A DNA stretch of 64,000 nt from Paracoccus sp. (in: a-proteobacteria) (GTDB lineage: Bacteria; Pseudomonadota; Alphaproteobacteria; Rhodobacterales; Rhodobacteraceae): contig NZ_JAUNTN010000006.1 of the NCBI RefSeq assembly GCF_030538695.1, forward strand, positions 62,001 to 126,000, in the 5' to 3' direction. A model generated the notes under the pieces. The model saw nothing but the letters and a program-made list of their open reading frames with translations, was not told the origin of the DNA and ran no database searches. Below are positions 9,499-18,662 of this stretch, one piece after another. The translations under genes were made by a program, and so were the position numbers. Numbering within the stretch: the stretch's first letter is position 1; every line of letters starts with the position of its first letter.

Positions 9499-10425
9499 AT
9501 GGTCAGGATCATCGGAGATATTCAGGCTGAAGGGCGGCTAAGCTGGCAGGGCGCGGTCGAGGCGCTGCGGGCCGGGCATCTGCGCGAGCGGGCGCAGATC
9601 GGGGATATGTTCCTTGGGCCGGGGACGCAGACCTTGCTGACCCGCGCGGCCTATATTCCGGGGCTTGGTTTCGGGGTTAAGGCGTTTACCGTTTTTGATG
9701 AGAATGCGGCAAAGGGGCTGCCCACGGTTCAGGGCGGGATGATGGTTTATGAACCCGACAGCGGCAGCCTCGGTGCGGTGATCGAGGTGCCTTTGGTCAC
9801 GGCCTATAAGACGGCGGCAGATTCGCTCTTGGGGGCTTCGATTCTGGCGCGGCCCGACAGTCGCCGCCTGCTGATCGTGGGGGCGGGGACGCTGGCGGGG
9901 AACCTTGCGCGCGCATATGCGGCACTGTTTCCGGGGCTGGAGCGCATCGCTATCTGGGCGCGCCGCCCGGAACAGGCGCGGGCGCTGGTTGCGGAGCTGG
10001 ACCTCGCGCGGGCAGAGGTCGCGGGTGATCTGGCCGATGAGGTTGCGCAGGCGGATATTATCAGCACCGCAACGATGGCCCGCAGCCCGGTGATCCGTGG
10101 TGACTGGGTGCGCCCCGGCACACATATTGACCTGATCGGTGCCTATAAGGCTGACATGCGCGAGGCCGATGACGCGCTGATTGCCAAAGGTCGCCTGTTC
10201 GTGGACAGCCGCGAAACGACCATCCACCATATTGGCGAGTTGATGATTCCGTTGGCCGCCGGGGTGATTTCTGAAAATGATGTGCTGGGGGATCTTTATG
10301 ATCTGGTCGGCGGGCAGCCGGGCCGCCGCACAGCGGATGAAATCACGCTGTTCAAGAATGGCGGCGGCGCCCATCTGGATCTGATGACCGCCGCCTATAT
10401 CATGCAGGCTGTCAGCGGGGCCTGA
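9499..10425 (+). CDS. Ornithine cyclodeaminase/mu-crystallin family protein
   Basis: A 308-residue NAD(P)-linked enzyme of the OCD family. Seen: VKAFTVFDENAAKGLPTVQG (substrate-binding lysine region), the Rossmann motif VGAGTLAGNLARAYA, STATMARSPVIRGDWVRPG and the late ENDVLGDLYDLV. These enzymes include ornithine cyclodeaminase, alanine dehydrogenase-like and delta-1-pyrroline-2-carboxylate/ketimine reductases; the residues visible do not decide among them. The start is ATG 9499 rather than the longer frame from 9475, because GGAAAAGGGGTG precedes it. The gene stands alone, downstream of tRNA-Met. Confidence 0.85.
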   Translation: MVRIIGDIQAEGRLSWQGAVEALRAGHLRERAQIGDMFLGPGTQTLLTRAAYIPGLGFGVKAFTVFDENAAKGLPTVQGGMMVYEPDSGSLGAVIEVPLVTAYKTAADSLLGASILARPDSRRLLIVGAGTLAGNLARAYAALFPGLERIAIWARRPEQARALVAELDLARAEVAGDLADEVAQADIISTATMARSPVIRGDWVRPGTHIDLIGAYKADMREADDALIAKGRLFVDSRETTIHHIGELMIPLAAGVISENDVLGDLYDLVGGQPGRRTADEITLFKNGGGAHLDLMTAAYIMQAVSGA

Positions 10426-10605
10426 CCTGCATCGCCATGCCTTCTTTTATCGCGGCGGTAAGAAAGACGAAGCCGGCGGCATCGCGGCGTGGCCTTTATC
10501 TGTCCCCGTGGTGGCGATCATGGCTGCCGTTATGCGCTTTCATGCCAGAACTGTCTGACCTTCTGCTGTTCGTTCAGCGGGTCGGACCGGGTTTCAAGAT
10601 TTTCG

Positions 10606-10633
10606 TTGACCTGTAGTTTAACTTCCTTACTGT
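10606..10633 (+). promoter_or_regulatory. Promoter of the amino-sugar operon
   Basis: TTGACC at 10606-10611, a 16-bp spacer and TACTGT at 10628-10633. The -10 overlaps the first bases of the palindromic operator (10631-10645), and a related half-match CTGTAGTTTA sits in the spacer at 10611-10620. The arrangement fits repression by occlusion. Confidence 0.6.
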
Positions 10634-10645
10634 AGCTTTATTACA
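10631..10645 (+). promoter_or_regulatory. RpiR/HexR-type operator palindrome
   Basis: TGTAGCTTTATTACA. It fits the known HexR (RpiR-family) consensus TGTARTWWWATTACA with a single mismatch. The arms TGTA and TTACA are inverted. It overlaps the likely -10/start region, 34 bp before the first gene of the operon, and is the expected target for the RpiR-type DNA-binding domain encoded at 16734-17585. Confidence 0.6.
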
Positions 10646-10678
10646 AATGCGTGAATCGCAGCGATGGGGAGGATGAAG

Positions 10679-11932
10679 ATGAACAGGATGTTCCTGAAAG
10701 GCGGGGTGGCGGCCCTGGCGTTGGCTGTGGCCGCACCGGCTTCGGCGGGCGAAGTTGTCTATTGGTCGATGTGGAACGAGACCGAGCCGCAGGCCGAGGC
10801 GCTGAAACAGATCATGGCCGATTACACCGCCGCCAACCCGGACACGACCTTCAACGTCGTGTGGAACGGGCGGCAAAACCAGACCAAGCTGCGGCAGGCG
10901 TTGGCGGCTGGCACGCCGGTCGATCTTATGGATCAGGACAGCGATCAGCTTGCCGGTGGCTTGCAGTTGCAGGGCCAGTTGCGCGACATTGCGGGCGATT
11001 TGACGGATGAGGTCAAGGCGGCCATGCTGCCCGGTGTGCTGGATCTCTATGCCCGCGACGGTCAGGTGGCGCAGCTTCCCTATATCTATAACACCGTTAA
11101 CTTCTGGTATGACAAAGAGGCGCTGGACGAACTGGGCGGGGCGCCCGCGACATGGGACGACCTGCTGGCGCTGTGCGGCAAGGCCCGTGCCGCCGACACG
11201 CATTTGCTGGTGATCGAAGGCAATGTCGCCTTCTACAATGCCGCTTATTTCTCGCACTATCTGGAACGCAAGAACGGTGCCGATGCGCTGGGCGTGGCTT
11301 TTGCCGATAAATCCGGCGACGGCTGGCGCACGCCAGAGGTTCTGGAGGCCGCAAAGGCAGGCCGTCAGCTTTGGGATGCGGAATGTATCGCCGCTGATGC
11401 GCGCGGGTTCCAGTATCCGGCGGGACAGCAGACCATCGCGCTGGGCGAAACCGTGGGCGAACTGGTTGGTTCATGGTTGCCGACCGAGCTTTCCGCCACC
11501 ACCGGCCCGGATTTCGTCTGGGGCGCGTTCAATTTCCCCGCCGTTGCGGATGGCAAGGGCAAGGCCACCGACCTGGAGGTGGCAACCGTTTCCGTGGCCG
11601 TTCTGAAAGACGCGCCTGCCGGGGATGAGGCCGTGGGCTTCCTGAACTATCTGATGGGGGCCGAGGCGCAGGCCGTTTTGGTCGCAAAGGGCGGCGTTGG
11701 TGTCACCCGTGGCGGCGTTGACTGGCCGCCCGCGCTGAGCGATGCGGCGGCTGCTGCTGCCGCGGCAACGGCGCTGACCCCTTATGGCGGCGGGCTGAAC
11801 GTGGATTACCCCGAGTTTACCTCGCAGGTGCTTCAGCCGGAATATAACAAGATGTTCCTTGGCCAGACCACGCCTGAACAATTCGTCGAGGCGCTTGCCA
11901 CCGAGACGAAAAAGTTCTGGGACGCCCAATAA
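10679..11932 (+). CDS. ABC transporter sugar-binding protein (family 1)
   Basis: A 417-residue periplasmic binding protein of the maltose/oligosaccharide type. An N-terminal signal peptide (about 1-22, ending PASAGEV) is followed by YWSMWNETEPQAE and the ligand lobe pattern (residues about 60-110 with VDLMDQDSDQ). It would capture the sugar for the two permeases encoded next. Four in-frame ATGs occur (10664, 10673, 10679, 10688); 10679 was chosen because GGGGAGG at 10666-10672 is spaced six bases before it. It is the first gene of the operon. Confidence 0.9.
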   Translation: MNRMFLKGGVAALALAVAAPASAGEVVYWSMWNETEPQAEALKQIMADYTAANPDTTFNVVWNGRQNQTKLRQALAAGTPVDLMDQDSDQLAGGLQLQGQLRDIAGDLTDEVKAAMLPGVLDLYARDGQVAQLPYIYNTVNFWYDKEALDELGGAPATWDDLLALCGKARAADTHLLVIEGNVAFYNAAYFSHYLERKNGADALGVAFADKSGDGWRTPEVLEAAKAGRQLWDAECIAADARGFQYPAGQQTIALGETVGELVGSWLPTELSATTGPDFVWGAFNFPAVADGKGKATDLEVATVSVAVLKDAPAGDEAVGFLNYLMGAEAQAVLVAKGGVGVTRGGVDWPPALSDAAAAAAAATALTPYGGGLNVDYPEFTSQVLQPEYNKMFLGQTTPEQFVEALATETKKFWDAQ

Positions 11933-11991
11933 ATCCCGCTGCGCTGGCCGGATTGTCCGGCCAGCTTTCGCCTAAATGAACGGAGGCCGGG

Positions 11992-12876
11992 ATGATCCGC
12001 CGCCGCATGGTTCTGCTATTCCTTGCGCCCGCGCTGGTGCTGTATCTGGGGCTGATGATCCTGCCCGCGATACAGGCGTTCCAGCTTAGCTTTTACGCCA
12101 CCTCGGGCTTTGGCGACACGCCGCGCTGGGTGGGGTGGGGCAATTACGCCCGGCTGTGGGGCGACCCGGTGTTCTGGCGCGCGGTTGCCAATATGCTGTT
12201 CATCCTGCTGGTCGGGGGGGCGGCAATTTTTGGGCTGGCGTTTTTGTTCACCATGCTGCTGAACGCGGGCATCTGGGGCAAGAAACTATTCCGGGCGCTG
12301 ATCTTTCTGCCGAATATGATTGCCGTGGTGGCGATCACGACATTCTGGTCATTCGTCTTTACGCCCCGCTATGGGCTGCTGACCAATCTGTTGAAATCTC
12401 TGGGCCTTGACGGGCTGGCCGGGACTGCATGGACGGCACCGGAAAATGTGCTGGGCGCGATGCTGGTGGGCCTTGTCTGGGTGATGGCGGGCTTCTTTAC
12501 CATCCTTGTGCTGGCCGGGGCCGATAAAATCCCGCAAGATATGTTCGAGGCCGCCCGGCTGGAGGGCGCATCCAATTTTCAGATTTTCCGCTATGTCACT
12601 TTGCCGATGATCTGGGACATCGTGACGATCTCTGTCGTGCTGTGGGCGATTCAGGCGATCAAGCTGACCGAGTTTCCCTATGCGTTCGGCGGGCCGAATA
12701 TCGACCAGAACCTCTATACCCCGGCAATTTACCTTTACATCATGGGGTTCGGTCAGCGCGAGCCGGTCTATGCGCTGGGCTATGCCTCGGCCATCGGGGT
12801 GGCGCTTTTCGTTTTTACCATGCTGACCGTCGTGGGCCTGCGCCTGCTGATGAAACGCGAGCGGCTGGAGTATTAA
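11992..12876 (+). CDS. ABC sugar permease, MalF/UgpA-type
   Basis: A 294-residue inner-membrane permease with six predicted transmembrane segments, the usual number for this subfamily. The EAA loop that contacts the ATPase reads MFEAARLEGASNFQIFRYV (about 183-201). It forms the channel with the next gene. RBS GGAGG at 11982-11986. The stop is one base before the ATG of the partner permease, so the two are tightly coupled. Confidence 0.93.
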   Translation: MIRRRMVLLFLAPALVLYLGLMILPAIQAFQLSFYATSGFGDTPRWVGWGNYARLWGDPVFWRAVANMLFILLVGGAAIFGLAFLFTMLLNAGIWGKKLFRALIFLPNMIAVVAITTFWSFVFTPRYGLLTNLLKSLGLDGLAGTAWTAPENVLGAMLVGLVWVMAGFFTILVLAGADKIPQDMFEAARLEGASNFQIFRYVTLPMIWDIVTISVVLWAIQAIKLTEFPYAFGGPNIDQNLYTPAIYLYIMGFGQREPVYALGYASAIGVALFVFTMLTVVGLRLLMKRERLEY

Positions 12877-12877
12877 G

Positions 12878-13717
12878 ATGCGCAACCTGACCCCGCGCCT
12901 TGGTCGCGCCGTGACCTATCTGATCGTTGCCGGATGGTCCTTTACCTCGGTGTTTTTCGTGGTCTGGATCATCTCGGCCTCGCTGAAAACCAACCGGCAG
13001 TTGTTCCGCGAACCCTGGTCGCTGCCGTTGGACCCGAATTGGGGGAATTATGTCAAGACATGGGTGGCGCATCGGTTTGGGGATTATTTCCTGAACTCGG
13101 CGCTGGTGGTGTCGGTGTCGGTGCTGGGTATCCTGCTGGTCTCGGTGCCTGCGGCCTATATTCTTGCGCGGGCGCGGTTTACGGGGCGTTCGGCGCTGTC
13201 CAGCTTTTTCGCCTTTGGTATGGGGATCCCCTATCCGCTGCTGTTCGTGCCAATTTTCGTGATTATGAACCAGTTGCGCCTTGGCGACAGCCTGACCGGG
13301 CTGACGCTGGCCTATATCGCGCTGTCGATCCCGTTTTCGATCTATGTGCTGGAGGGTTTTTTCACCTCTCTGCCCTCGGAACTGGAAAGCGCGGCGGTGA
13401 TTGACGGCTGTTCCGATTTTCAGGTGTTCCGTCATGTCATGCTGCCCCTGGCGATGCCGGGGATTGCGACGGTGGCAATCCTGAACTTTGTCGGGCTGTG
13501 GAATGAATACCAATGGTCGCTGGTGCTGCTGAACAGCCCGGAAAACCGCACACTATCGCTGGGGATCTATTCGATGATTACCTCGATGCAATATTCCGGC
13601 GGTGATTGGGTCGGGCTGTTTGCGGGCGTGACCATCGTCATGTTGCCAACGGTGCTGCTGTTCATCGCGCTGTCGGAAAAGATGATTTCGGGCATTACCA
13701 TGGGGGGCGTGAAATGA
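12878..13717 (+). CDS. ABC sugar permease, MalG/UgpE-type
   Basis: A 279-residue permease with six predicted transmembrane segments, ending [11 protein letters not shown] as typical for MalG-like subunits. The EAA loop is ELESAAVIDGCSDFQVFRHV (about 168-187). It pairs with the preceding permease to make the translocation pore. Its stop overlaps the start of the DUF5107-like gene in an ATGA at 13714-13717. Confidence 0.93.
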   Translation: MRNLTPRLGRAVTYLIVAGWSFTSVFFVVWIISASLKTNRQLFREPWSLPLDPNWGNYVKTWVAHRFGDYFLNSALVVSVSVLGILLVSVPAAYILARARFTGRSALSSFFAFGMGIPYPLLFVPIFVIMNQLRLGDSLTGLTLAYIALSIPFSIYVLEGFFTSLPSELESAAVIDGCSDFQVFRHVMLPLAMPGIATVAILNFVGLWNEYQWSLVLLNSPENRTLSLGIYSMITSMQYSGGDWVGLFAGVTIVMLPTVLLFIALSEKMISGITMGGVK

Positions 13718-15684
13718 CCGCCACCCTGACCGAAACCCGCCTGACCCTGCCGATGGCGGCGCTTGGTCCGGCCTGCCCGATGCCGCGCTATCGCTGGCAA
13801 CAGCCGATCCCTTCGACCGACACACTGCCCGCGCAGGGGTTGGTGGGGGATGAGGTCACGCACCCGTTCAACTGGGGCGAGGACAGCATCCTGCCCTATC
13901 AGGTGCAGGACAGTTACGACCGCGACCAGCAACCCGGCGTGCTGGATGTGCTGGTGCTGGAAAATGACCGCTTCCGCGCGCAGGTTGCGCCGGGGCTTGG
14001 CGGACGGCTGTTAAGCCTGTTGGACAAGGTGGCGGGGCGCGACCTGCTGTTCGCCAACCCGGTGTTTCAGCCCGCGAATCTTGCGGCGCTGAATGCGTGG
14101 TTCTCGGGCGGGGTGGAATGGAACGGGCTGACGCCGGGCCACAGTCCAACCACATGCAGCCCGGTGTTTGCGGCGCGGGTGGACACATCGCGCGGCCCGG
14201 TGCTGCGTTTGTATGAGTTCGACCGCACCACCGAATGTCTGTGGCAGGTCGATCTGTTCCTGCCGCCCGGCGATGCGCCGCTGGTGCTGCATGGGCGGAT
14301 CGTGAACCCCAATGACGCGCCCGCGCAGGTCTATTGGTGGACAAATATCGCCGTGGCGACGCCACCCGGCGGGCGGGTGCTGTCGCCTGCGGATTACAGT
14401 ATCGAACACGTCCTGCCTGACAACCATCTGGAGCGCCGCGCGTTTCCGCGCCAGCCAGATGGCTCGTATCCGGGCAACTGGGAGGGGGCGACTTCGGTGT
14501 TTTTCCGCTCGGGCCAGCCGGGCGGGCTGATCTGCCTGTTGGATCGGGACGGGCAGGGCGTGGCGCATCTGGCCAGCGCCAGCCTGCCGGGGCGCAAGTT
14601 TTTCTACTTTGGCACCGGGCCGGGCGGCCAGCATTGGATGGATTTTCTGTCGCGGCCGGGGCAGGGCGATTATGTCGAGATTCAGGCCGGGATCACCCCG
14701 CATCAGAACCAGCGGCTGCAACTGGAGGCCGGGCAGGCGCTGGACTGGACGGCGGCTCTGATGCCGCTGTCGGTGGATGCGGCGGCGCATGATCCCGACT
14801 ATCATCGCGCCACGGCGGCGGCAGAGGCCGCAGCAACGGCCGCCATGCCTGCCGCTGATTTCGCCGCGCTGGACAGGTTCATGGCTGGGATCGCGTGTCA
14901 GCCTGCCAGCACGCGACTGCGGCAGGGCAACCCTTGGGGCCATCGGCATGAGGTGCTGACCGGCACCCCGTTGACGGCGCATCTGGACCTGACCACCAGC
15001 CATCCGCGTGATTTTTGGGACGATCTGGCCGACGGGTGCCGCCCGCAGGATCAGGATTTGCCCGCCGGTTTTGCCCTGTCGGCACCGTGGCTGGCGCGGC
15101 TGAGCCGCCTGCCCGACGACTGGCGAGCGGCGTTGTTCCTGTCCATCGCGGCGCTGGATCAGGGCGATGCAGAGGTCGCGCAGGCGCTGGCATTGAAGTC
15201 GTTGACCGTGCGTGAAAGCTGGCTGGCGCGGCGGCAGGTTGCGCTAACCTCGACCGGACGGGAAGCGCGGGATCATTACCTTGCTGCGTGGCAACCGGGC
15301 GCGCCGGATGCGCTGGCGGTCGAGATTGCGGATTTCCTGCGCCAGCATTTCCCCGATGATCTGGCGGGGTTCCTTGACCGCCTGCCAGAAGCCACCCGTC
15401 GGCATGAGCGCATCACCCTGTTGCTGGCCCGGCAGGCGGCAGATGCAGGGGACACGGCGCAGCTTGCGGTGCTGCTGGCCCGTGACTTTGCCACCATCCG
15501 CGAAGGCGAAACCCTGACCGATGCGCTTTGGCAGGCGCTGGTCCGGCTGAAGCTGACCGACCGGCTGGGGCGTACGCCTGATCTGGCGGAGATGGCGGTG
15601 GCGCTGGCTGATGATCCTTTACCGCCGCATCTGGATTTCAGAATGCAGGCGACTGAAAACGAGGTGCAAAATGGCGCGAGTTGA
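13714..15684 (+). CDS. Large mutarotase-like (DUF5107-like) protein of unknown role
   Basis: A 656-residue protein with no signal peptide. Residues about 80-210 carry an aldose-1-epimerase-like core: [20 protein letters not shown] at 81-100, a GRDLLFANP loop, WFSGGVEWN at 129-137, GHSPTT at 142-147 and [17 protein letters not shown] at 197-213. After about residue 365 the protein turns helical and Ala/Leu-rich, which could be tetratricopeptide-like. DUF5107 proteins have a galactose-mutarotase fold but no settled function. It is embedded between permease and ATPase genes of a sugar ABC system, overlapping both. Its position suggests it handles the imported sugar, but catalysis is not proven. 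Confidence 0.8.
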   Translation: MTATLTETRLTLPMAALGPACPMPRYRWQQPIPSTDTLPAQGLVGDEVTHPFNWGEDSILPYQVQDSYDRDQQPGVLDVLVLENDRFRAQVAPGLGGRLLSLLDKVAGRDLLFANPVFQPANLAALNAWFSGGVEWNGLTPGHSPTTCSPVFAARVDTSRGPVLRLYEFDRTTECLWQVDLFLPPGDAPLVLHGRIVNPNDAPAQVYWWTNIAVATPPGGRVLSPADYSIEHVLPDNHLERRAFPRQPDGSYPGNWEGATSVFFRSGQPGGLICLLDRDGQGVAHLASASLPGRKFFYFGTGPGGQHWMDFLSRPGQGDYVEIQAGITPHQNQRLQLEAGQALDWTAALMPLSVDAAAHDPDYHRATAAAEAAATAAMPAADFAALDRFMAGIACQPASTRLRQGNPWGHRHEVLTGTPLTAHLDLTTSHPRDFWDDLADGCRPQDQDLPAGFALSAPWLARLSRLPDDWRAALFLSIAALDQGDAEVAQALALKSLTVRESWLARRQVALTSTGREARDHYLAAWQPGAPDALAVEIADFLRQHFPDDLAGFLDRLPEATRRHERITLLLARQAADAGDTAQLAVLLARDFATIREGETLTDALWQALVRLKLTDRLGRTPDLAEMAVALADDPLPPHLDFRMQATENEVQNGAS

Positions 15685-16741
15685 ACTGAAATTGCTGGGT
15701 AAATCCTTTGGTCAGCATCCGGTGATCCGCGCGGTCGATCTGGATATTCAGCACGGCGAATTCGTGGTTCTGGTTGGCCCCTCGGGCTGTGGGAAATCGA
15801 CGCTGCTGCGCTGTATCGCGGGGCTGGAGGAGATCACCTCGGGCCAGCTTCTGATCGACGGGCAGGACGTGACCAAGGCGCCGCCGGTGGCGCGGGGGAT
15901 CGGCATGGTGTTCCAGTCTTATGCGCTTTACCCGCATATGACCGTGGCGCAGAATATGGGCTTTGGCATGAAGATCGCCGGGGTGCCGCGGCGCGAGATC
16001 GCCCCGCGCGTGCTGGAGGTGGCGCGTCTGTTGCAACTGGATCACCTGCTGGACCGAAAGCCCCGCGCCCTGTCGGGTGGTCAGCGTCAGCGCGTGGCGA
16101 TTGGCCGGACGCTGGTGCGCAACCCGCCGATTTTCCTGTTCGATGAGCCGCTGTCCAATCTGGATGCCGCGCTGCGGGGGGAAATGCGGGTGGAGCTGTC
16201 GCGGCTGCATGGGCAGTTGGGCAATACGATGATCTATGTCACCCACGATCAGGTCGAGGCGATGACGCTGGCCGACCGCATCGTGGTCATGCGGGCGGGC
16301 AATGTGGAACAGGTCGGCACCCCGCTGGAGCTGTTCAACCATCCGGCCAACCGCTTCGTTGCGGGGTTTCTGGGGCAGCCGGGGATGAACTTTGTCCGCA
16401 TCGGGACAGAAGGCGGGGGGGCAATCCTGCCCGGCGGTGCGCGGCTGGCGTTGCCGCCCCATGCCAGCCATGCGGTCGAGCTTGGCATCCGGTCCGAGGA
16501 CGTGCGCATCTCGCCCGATCCGGCCGATCTGGCGCTGGCGGTCGAGGTGGTCGAACAGCTTGGTGATGAGACCATCGCCCATGGCAAGCTGGCCGATGGG
16601 CAGCCCTTTGTGGCGCGACTGGGCAAGCAGCATCCGGTGCGGCCCGGCGATCTGGTGCATCTGCATTTCGACCGCGCCCGGCTGGCGGGTTTCGATGCGG
16701 ATGGGCGTAATCTGCTGGCCGAAGGGGGCTATGATGGTTGA
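15671..16741 (+). CDS. ABC sugar transporter ATPase (MalK/UgpC type)
   Basis: A 356-residue importer ATPase. Walker [10 protein letters not shown] at 36-44, Q-loop VFQSYALYP at 80-88, signature LSGGQRQR at 134-141, Walker B IFLFDEP at 154-160 and the switch His in YVTHD are all canonical. The C-terminal 120 residues form the MalK-type regulatory OB domain ([11 protein letters not shown]). ATPase, two permeases and binding protein make a complete importer. The start at 15671 overlaps the end of the upstream gene by 14 bp. Confidence 0.95.
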   Translation: MARVELKLLGKSFGQHPVIRAVDLDIQHGEFVVLVGPSGCGKSTLLRCIAGLEEITSGQLLIDGQDVTKAPPVARGIGMVFQSYALYPHMTVAQNMGFGMKIAGVPRREIAPRVLEVARLLQLDHLLDRKPRALSGGQRQRVAIGRTLVRNPPIFLFDEPLSNLDAALRGEMRVELSRLHGQLGNTMIYVTHDQVEAMTLADRIVVMRAGNVEQVGTPLELFNHPANRFVAGFLGQPGMNFVRIGTEGGGAILPGGARLALPPHASHAVELGIRSEDVRISPDPADLALAVEVVEQLGDETIAHGKLADGQPFVARLGKQHPVRPGDLVHLHFDRARLAGFDADGRNLLAEGGYDG

Positions 16742-17585
16742 TCTGAACGCCAATCCCGGCCTGCTGGACCAGGTGCGGGCCGACCTGCCTGCCATGACGC
16801 GCGCCAATCGGCGCGTGGCCGATTCCCTGCTGGCCGCACCTGCCGCCTTTGTGCAGGAACCTATCGCGCAGATTGCGGAACGTGCGGGTGTCAGCGAACC
16901 AAGCGTGCTGCGCTTTTGCCGCAGCTATGGGTTCAAGGGGGTGGCGGATTTCCGTATCGCGCTGGCTTTGGCGGTGGCACAGGGCGGCAGCGATCCCGAC
17001 CGGGTGGAACCCAATGTCATGGATAAGGCGGTGATGAACCGGGCCGCAAAAGAGGCCATCGCGGCGGCGGCGTTGCACCACCTTGGCGCGGCTGGCTCGA
17101 TCCTGCTGGATGGTGGTTCGACGATCGAGGTCTTTGCCCATCATCTGCGCCGGGCCTCGGCCCTGAACATTATGACCACCGGGCTGAACGTGGCCGAGGT
17201 GCTGCATGGTGCGGCACAACACCGGCTGATGCTGCCCGGCGGGGTGCTGCGCCCGGAATCATGGTCGCTGATGGGGGAACTGGTCGAGCGCACGCTGGCC
17301 GGGCTGCGGTTCGACATCGTGTTCCTTGGCGCTGACGCCATCGACCCGGATTTCGGCCTGTCCACCTATAACGAGGCCGAGGCGCGGCAGAACGGCCAGA
17401 TGGTCGGGGTCAGCGCCCGCGTGATCGTGCTGGCCGACAGCACCAAGTTCCGCGCCCCCCGGCTGCATCGCTGTTGTGGGCTGGATCAGGTCGATCTGGT
17501 GATTACCGATGACGGTATCCCACCCGAGATTTTCAACGAATTGACCGGGCGCGGCATTGCCGTTGTCCGTGTGGCTGTATCCTGA
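16734..17585 (+). CDS. Chimeric regulator: RpiR-type HTH with DeoR-type sugar-sensing domain
   Basis: A 283-residue regulator. Residues 20-78 carry an RpiR-type helix-turn-helix ([18 protein letters not shown] then [20 protein letters not shown]). Instead of the usual SIS domain, residues 105-260 show the DeoR effector fold: [13 protein letters not shown] at 123-135, [10 protein letters not shown] at 148-157, [20 protein letters not shown] at 166-185, [11 protein letters not shown] at 194-204 and LADSTKF at 233-239. DeoR domains bind phosphorylated sugars, so the inducer may be an amino-sugar or tagatose phosphate. It lies inside the operon it probably controls. ATGs at 16731 and 16734 are both possible; the later one has better spacing. 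Confidence 0.82.
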   Translation: MVDLNANPGLLDQVRADLPAMTRANRRVADSLLAAPAAFVQEPIAQIAERAGVSEPSVLRFCRSYGFKGVADFRIALALAVAQGGSDPDRVEPNVMDKAVMNRAAKEAIAAAALHHLGAAGSILLDGGSTIEVFAHHLRRASALNIMTTGLNVAEVLHGAAQHRLMLPGGVLRPESWSLMGELVERTLAGLRFDIVFLGADAIDPDFGLSTYNEAEARQNGQMVGVSARVIVLADSTKFRAPRLHRCCGLDQVDLVITDDGIPPEIFNELTGRGIAVVRVAVS

Positions 17586-17597
17586 AAGGACAGGCTG

Positions 17598-18662
17598 ATG
17601 GCAACGACCTATCACACCGAAACCGAAATCCGCCAGCAACCGCAGGTCTGGCGCAGCTTTGCCCCGGCCTTGCAGGCCCGCGCCGATGCGCTGCGCGACT
17701 GGGCTGCGGATCACGACGAAATCTGGTTCAGCGGCGCGGGGACTTCGGCCTTTATCGGTGAAACGCTGGTGGCCGTGCTGAACCGCGAGGGGCGGGCACG
17801 GTTCCGGGCGGTGGCCTCGACCGACCTTGTGGCCTGTCCGCAGAATTATCTGCGCGATGGGCTGCGGGTGCTGGTGGTGTCTTTCGGGCGGTCGGGGAAC
17901 AGCTCGGAAAGCCTTGGCGTGCTGGACCTGCTGGATGCGCATGCGCCGGGCTATGACCGGCTGCATATCACCTGCAACGCGGGGTCCGCGCTGGCGACCC
18001 GCGCCATGCCTGCGGGTGCCGCCGGGCGGCTGGAAACCCTGATCCTGCCGCCGGAAACCGAAGATCGCGGCTTTGCCATGACCTCCAGCTATACCACCAT
18101 GCTGCTGTCGGCGCTGGCGGTGTTCGCCCCGCCGACGGATTGTGTGGCGGCGCGGTTGAAGGCGCTGGCGGATCAGGCCGAAACGGTGATCGCAGAGGCT
18201 TTCGCCGCTGATCTGCCGCTGCCGGAACGGGCGGTGTTTCTTGGTGCGGGGCCTTTGGCCGGGGTTGCGCGGGAATCGGCGCTGAAAGTGCTGGAGCTGA
18301 CCGCCGGGCTGGTGCCGACGCTTTACGATACGCCCCTGGGGTTCCGCCACGGGCCAAAGGCGGTGGTGAATGACGGCACGCGGGTTTATCTGCTGCGGTC
18401 TGACAACGCTTATACCGGGCGCTATGAAACCGACCTGCTGGCCGAGCTTGGCCGCCAGTTCCGCGCCGATACCGCCATGAGCTTTGGCCCGCATCCGGGG
18501 GATGACGGCTGGAATACGGTGCTGCATGTGATCCCGGCGCAGATCATGGCGCTGCGCTGGTCGGTTGCGCTTGGGCTGAATGCGGACGATCCTTTCGCGG
18601 GGCGGAACCTGACGCGGGTGGTCGCGGGCGTGACGCTGTATCCTTACGAGGGGCAGGAATAA
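17598..18662 (+). CDS. agaS: AgaS-type SIS isomerase/deaminase
   Basis: A 354-residue protein with two SIS domains. Visible: EIWFSGAGTSAFIGE near 45-59, VVSFGRSGNSSESLGVLDL near 94-112, and the AgaS hallmark ALKVLELTAGLVPTLYD then PLGFRHGPKAVV. AgaS proteins convert galactosamine-6-phosphate to tagatose-6-phosphate with release of ammonia (and are related to GlmS isomerase domains). There is no nagB in the operon, so this protein probably does the deamination step. It starts 12 bp after the regulator gene. Confidence 0.9.
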   Translation: MATTYHTETEIRQQPQVWRSFAPALQARADALRDWAADHDEIWFSGAGTSAFIGETLVAVLNREGRARFRAVASTDLVACPQNYLRDGLRVLVVSFGRSGNSSESLGVLDLLDAHAPGYDRLHITCNAGSALATRAMPAGAAGRLETLILPPETEDRGFAMTSSYTTMLLSALAVFAPPTDCVAARLKALADQAETVIAEAFAADLPLPERAVFLGAGPLAGVARESALKVLELTAGLVPTLYDTPLGFRHGPKAVVNDGTRVYLLRSDNAYTGRYETDLLAELGRQFRADTAMSFGPHPGDDGWNTVLHVIPAQIMALRWSVALGLNADDPFAGRNLTRVVAGVTLYPYEGQE

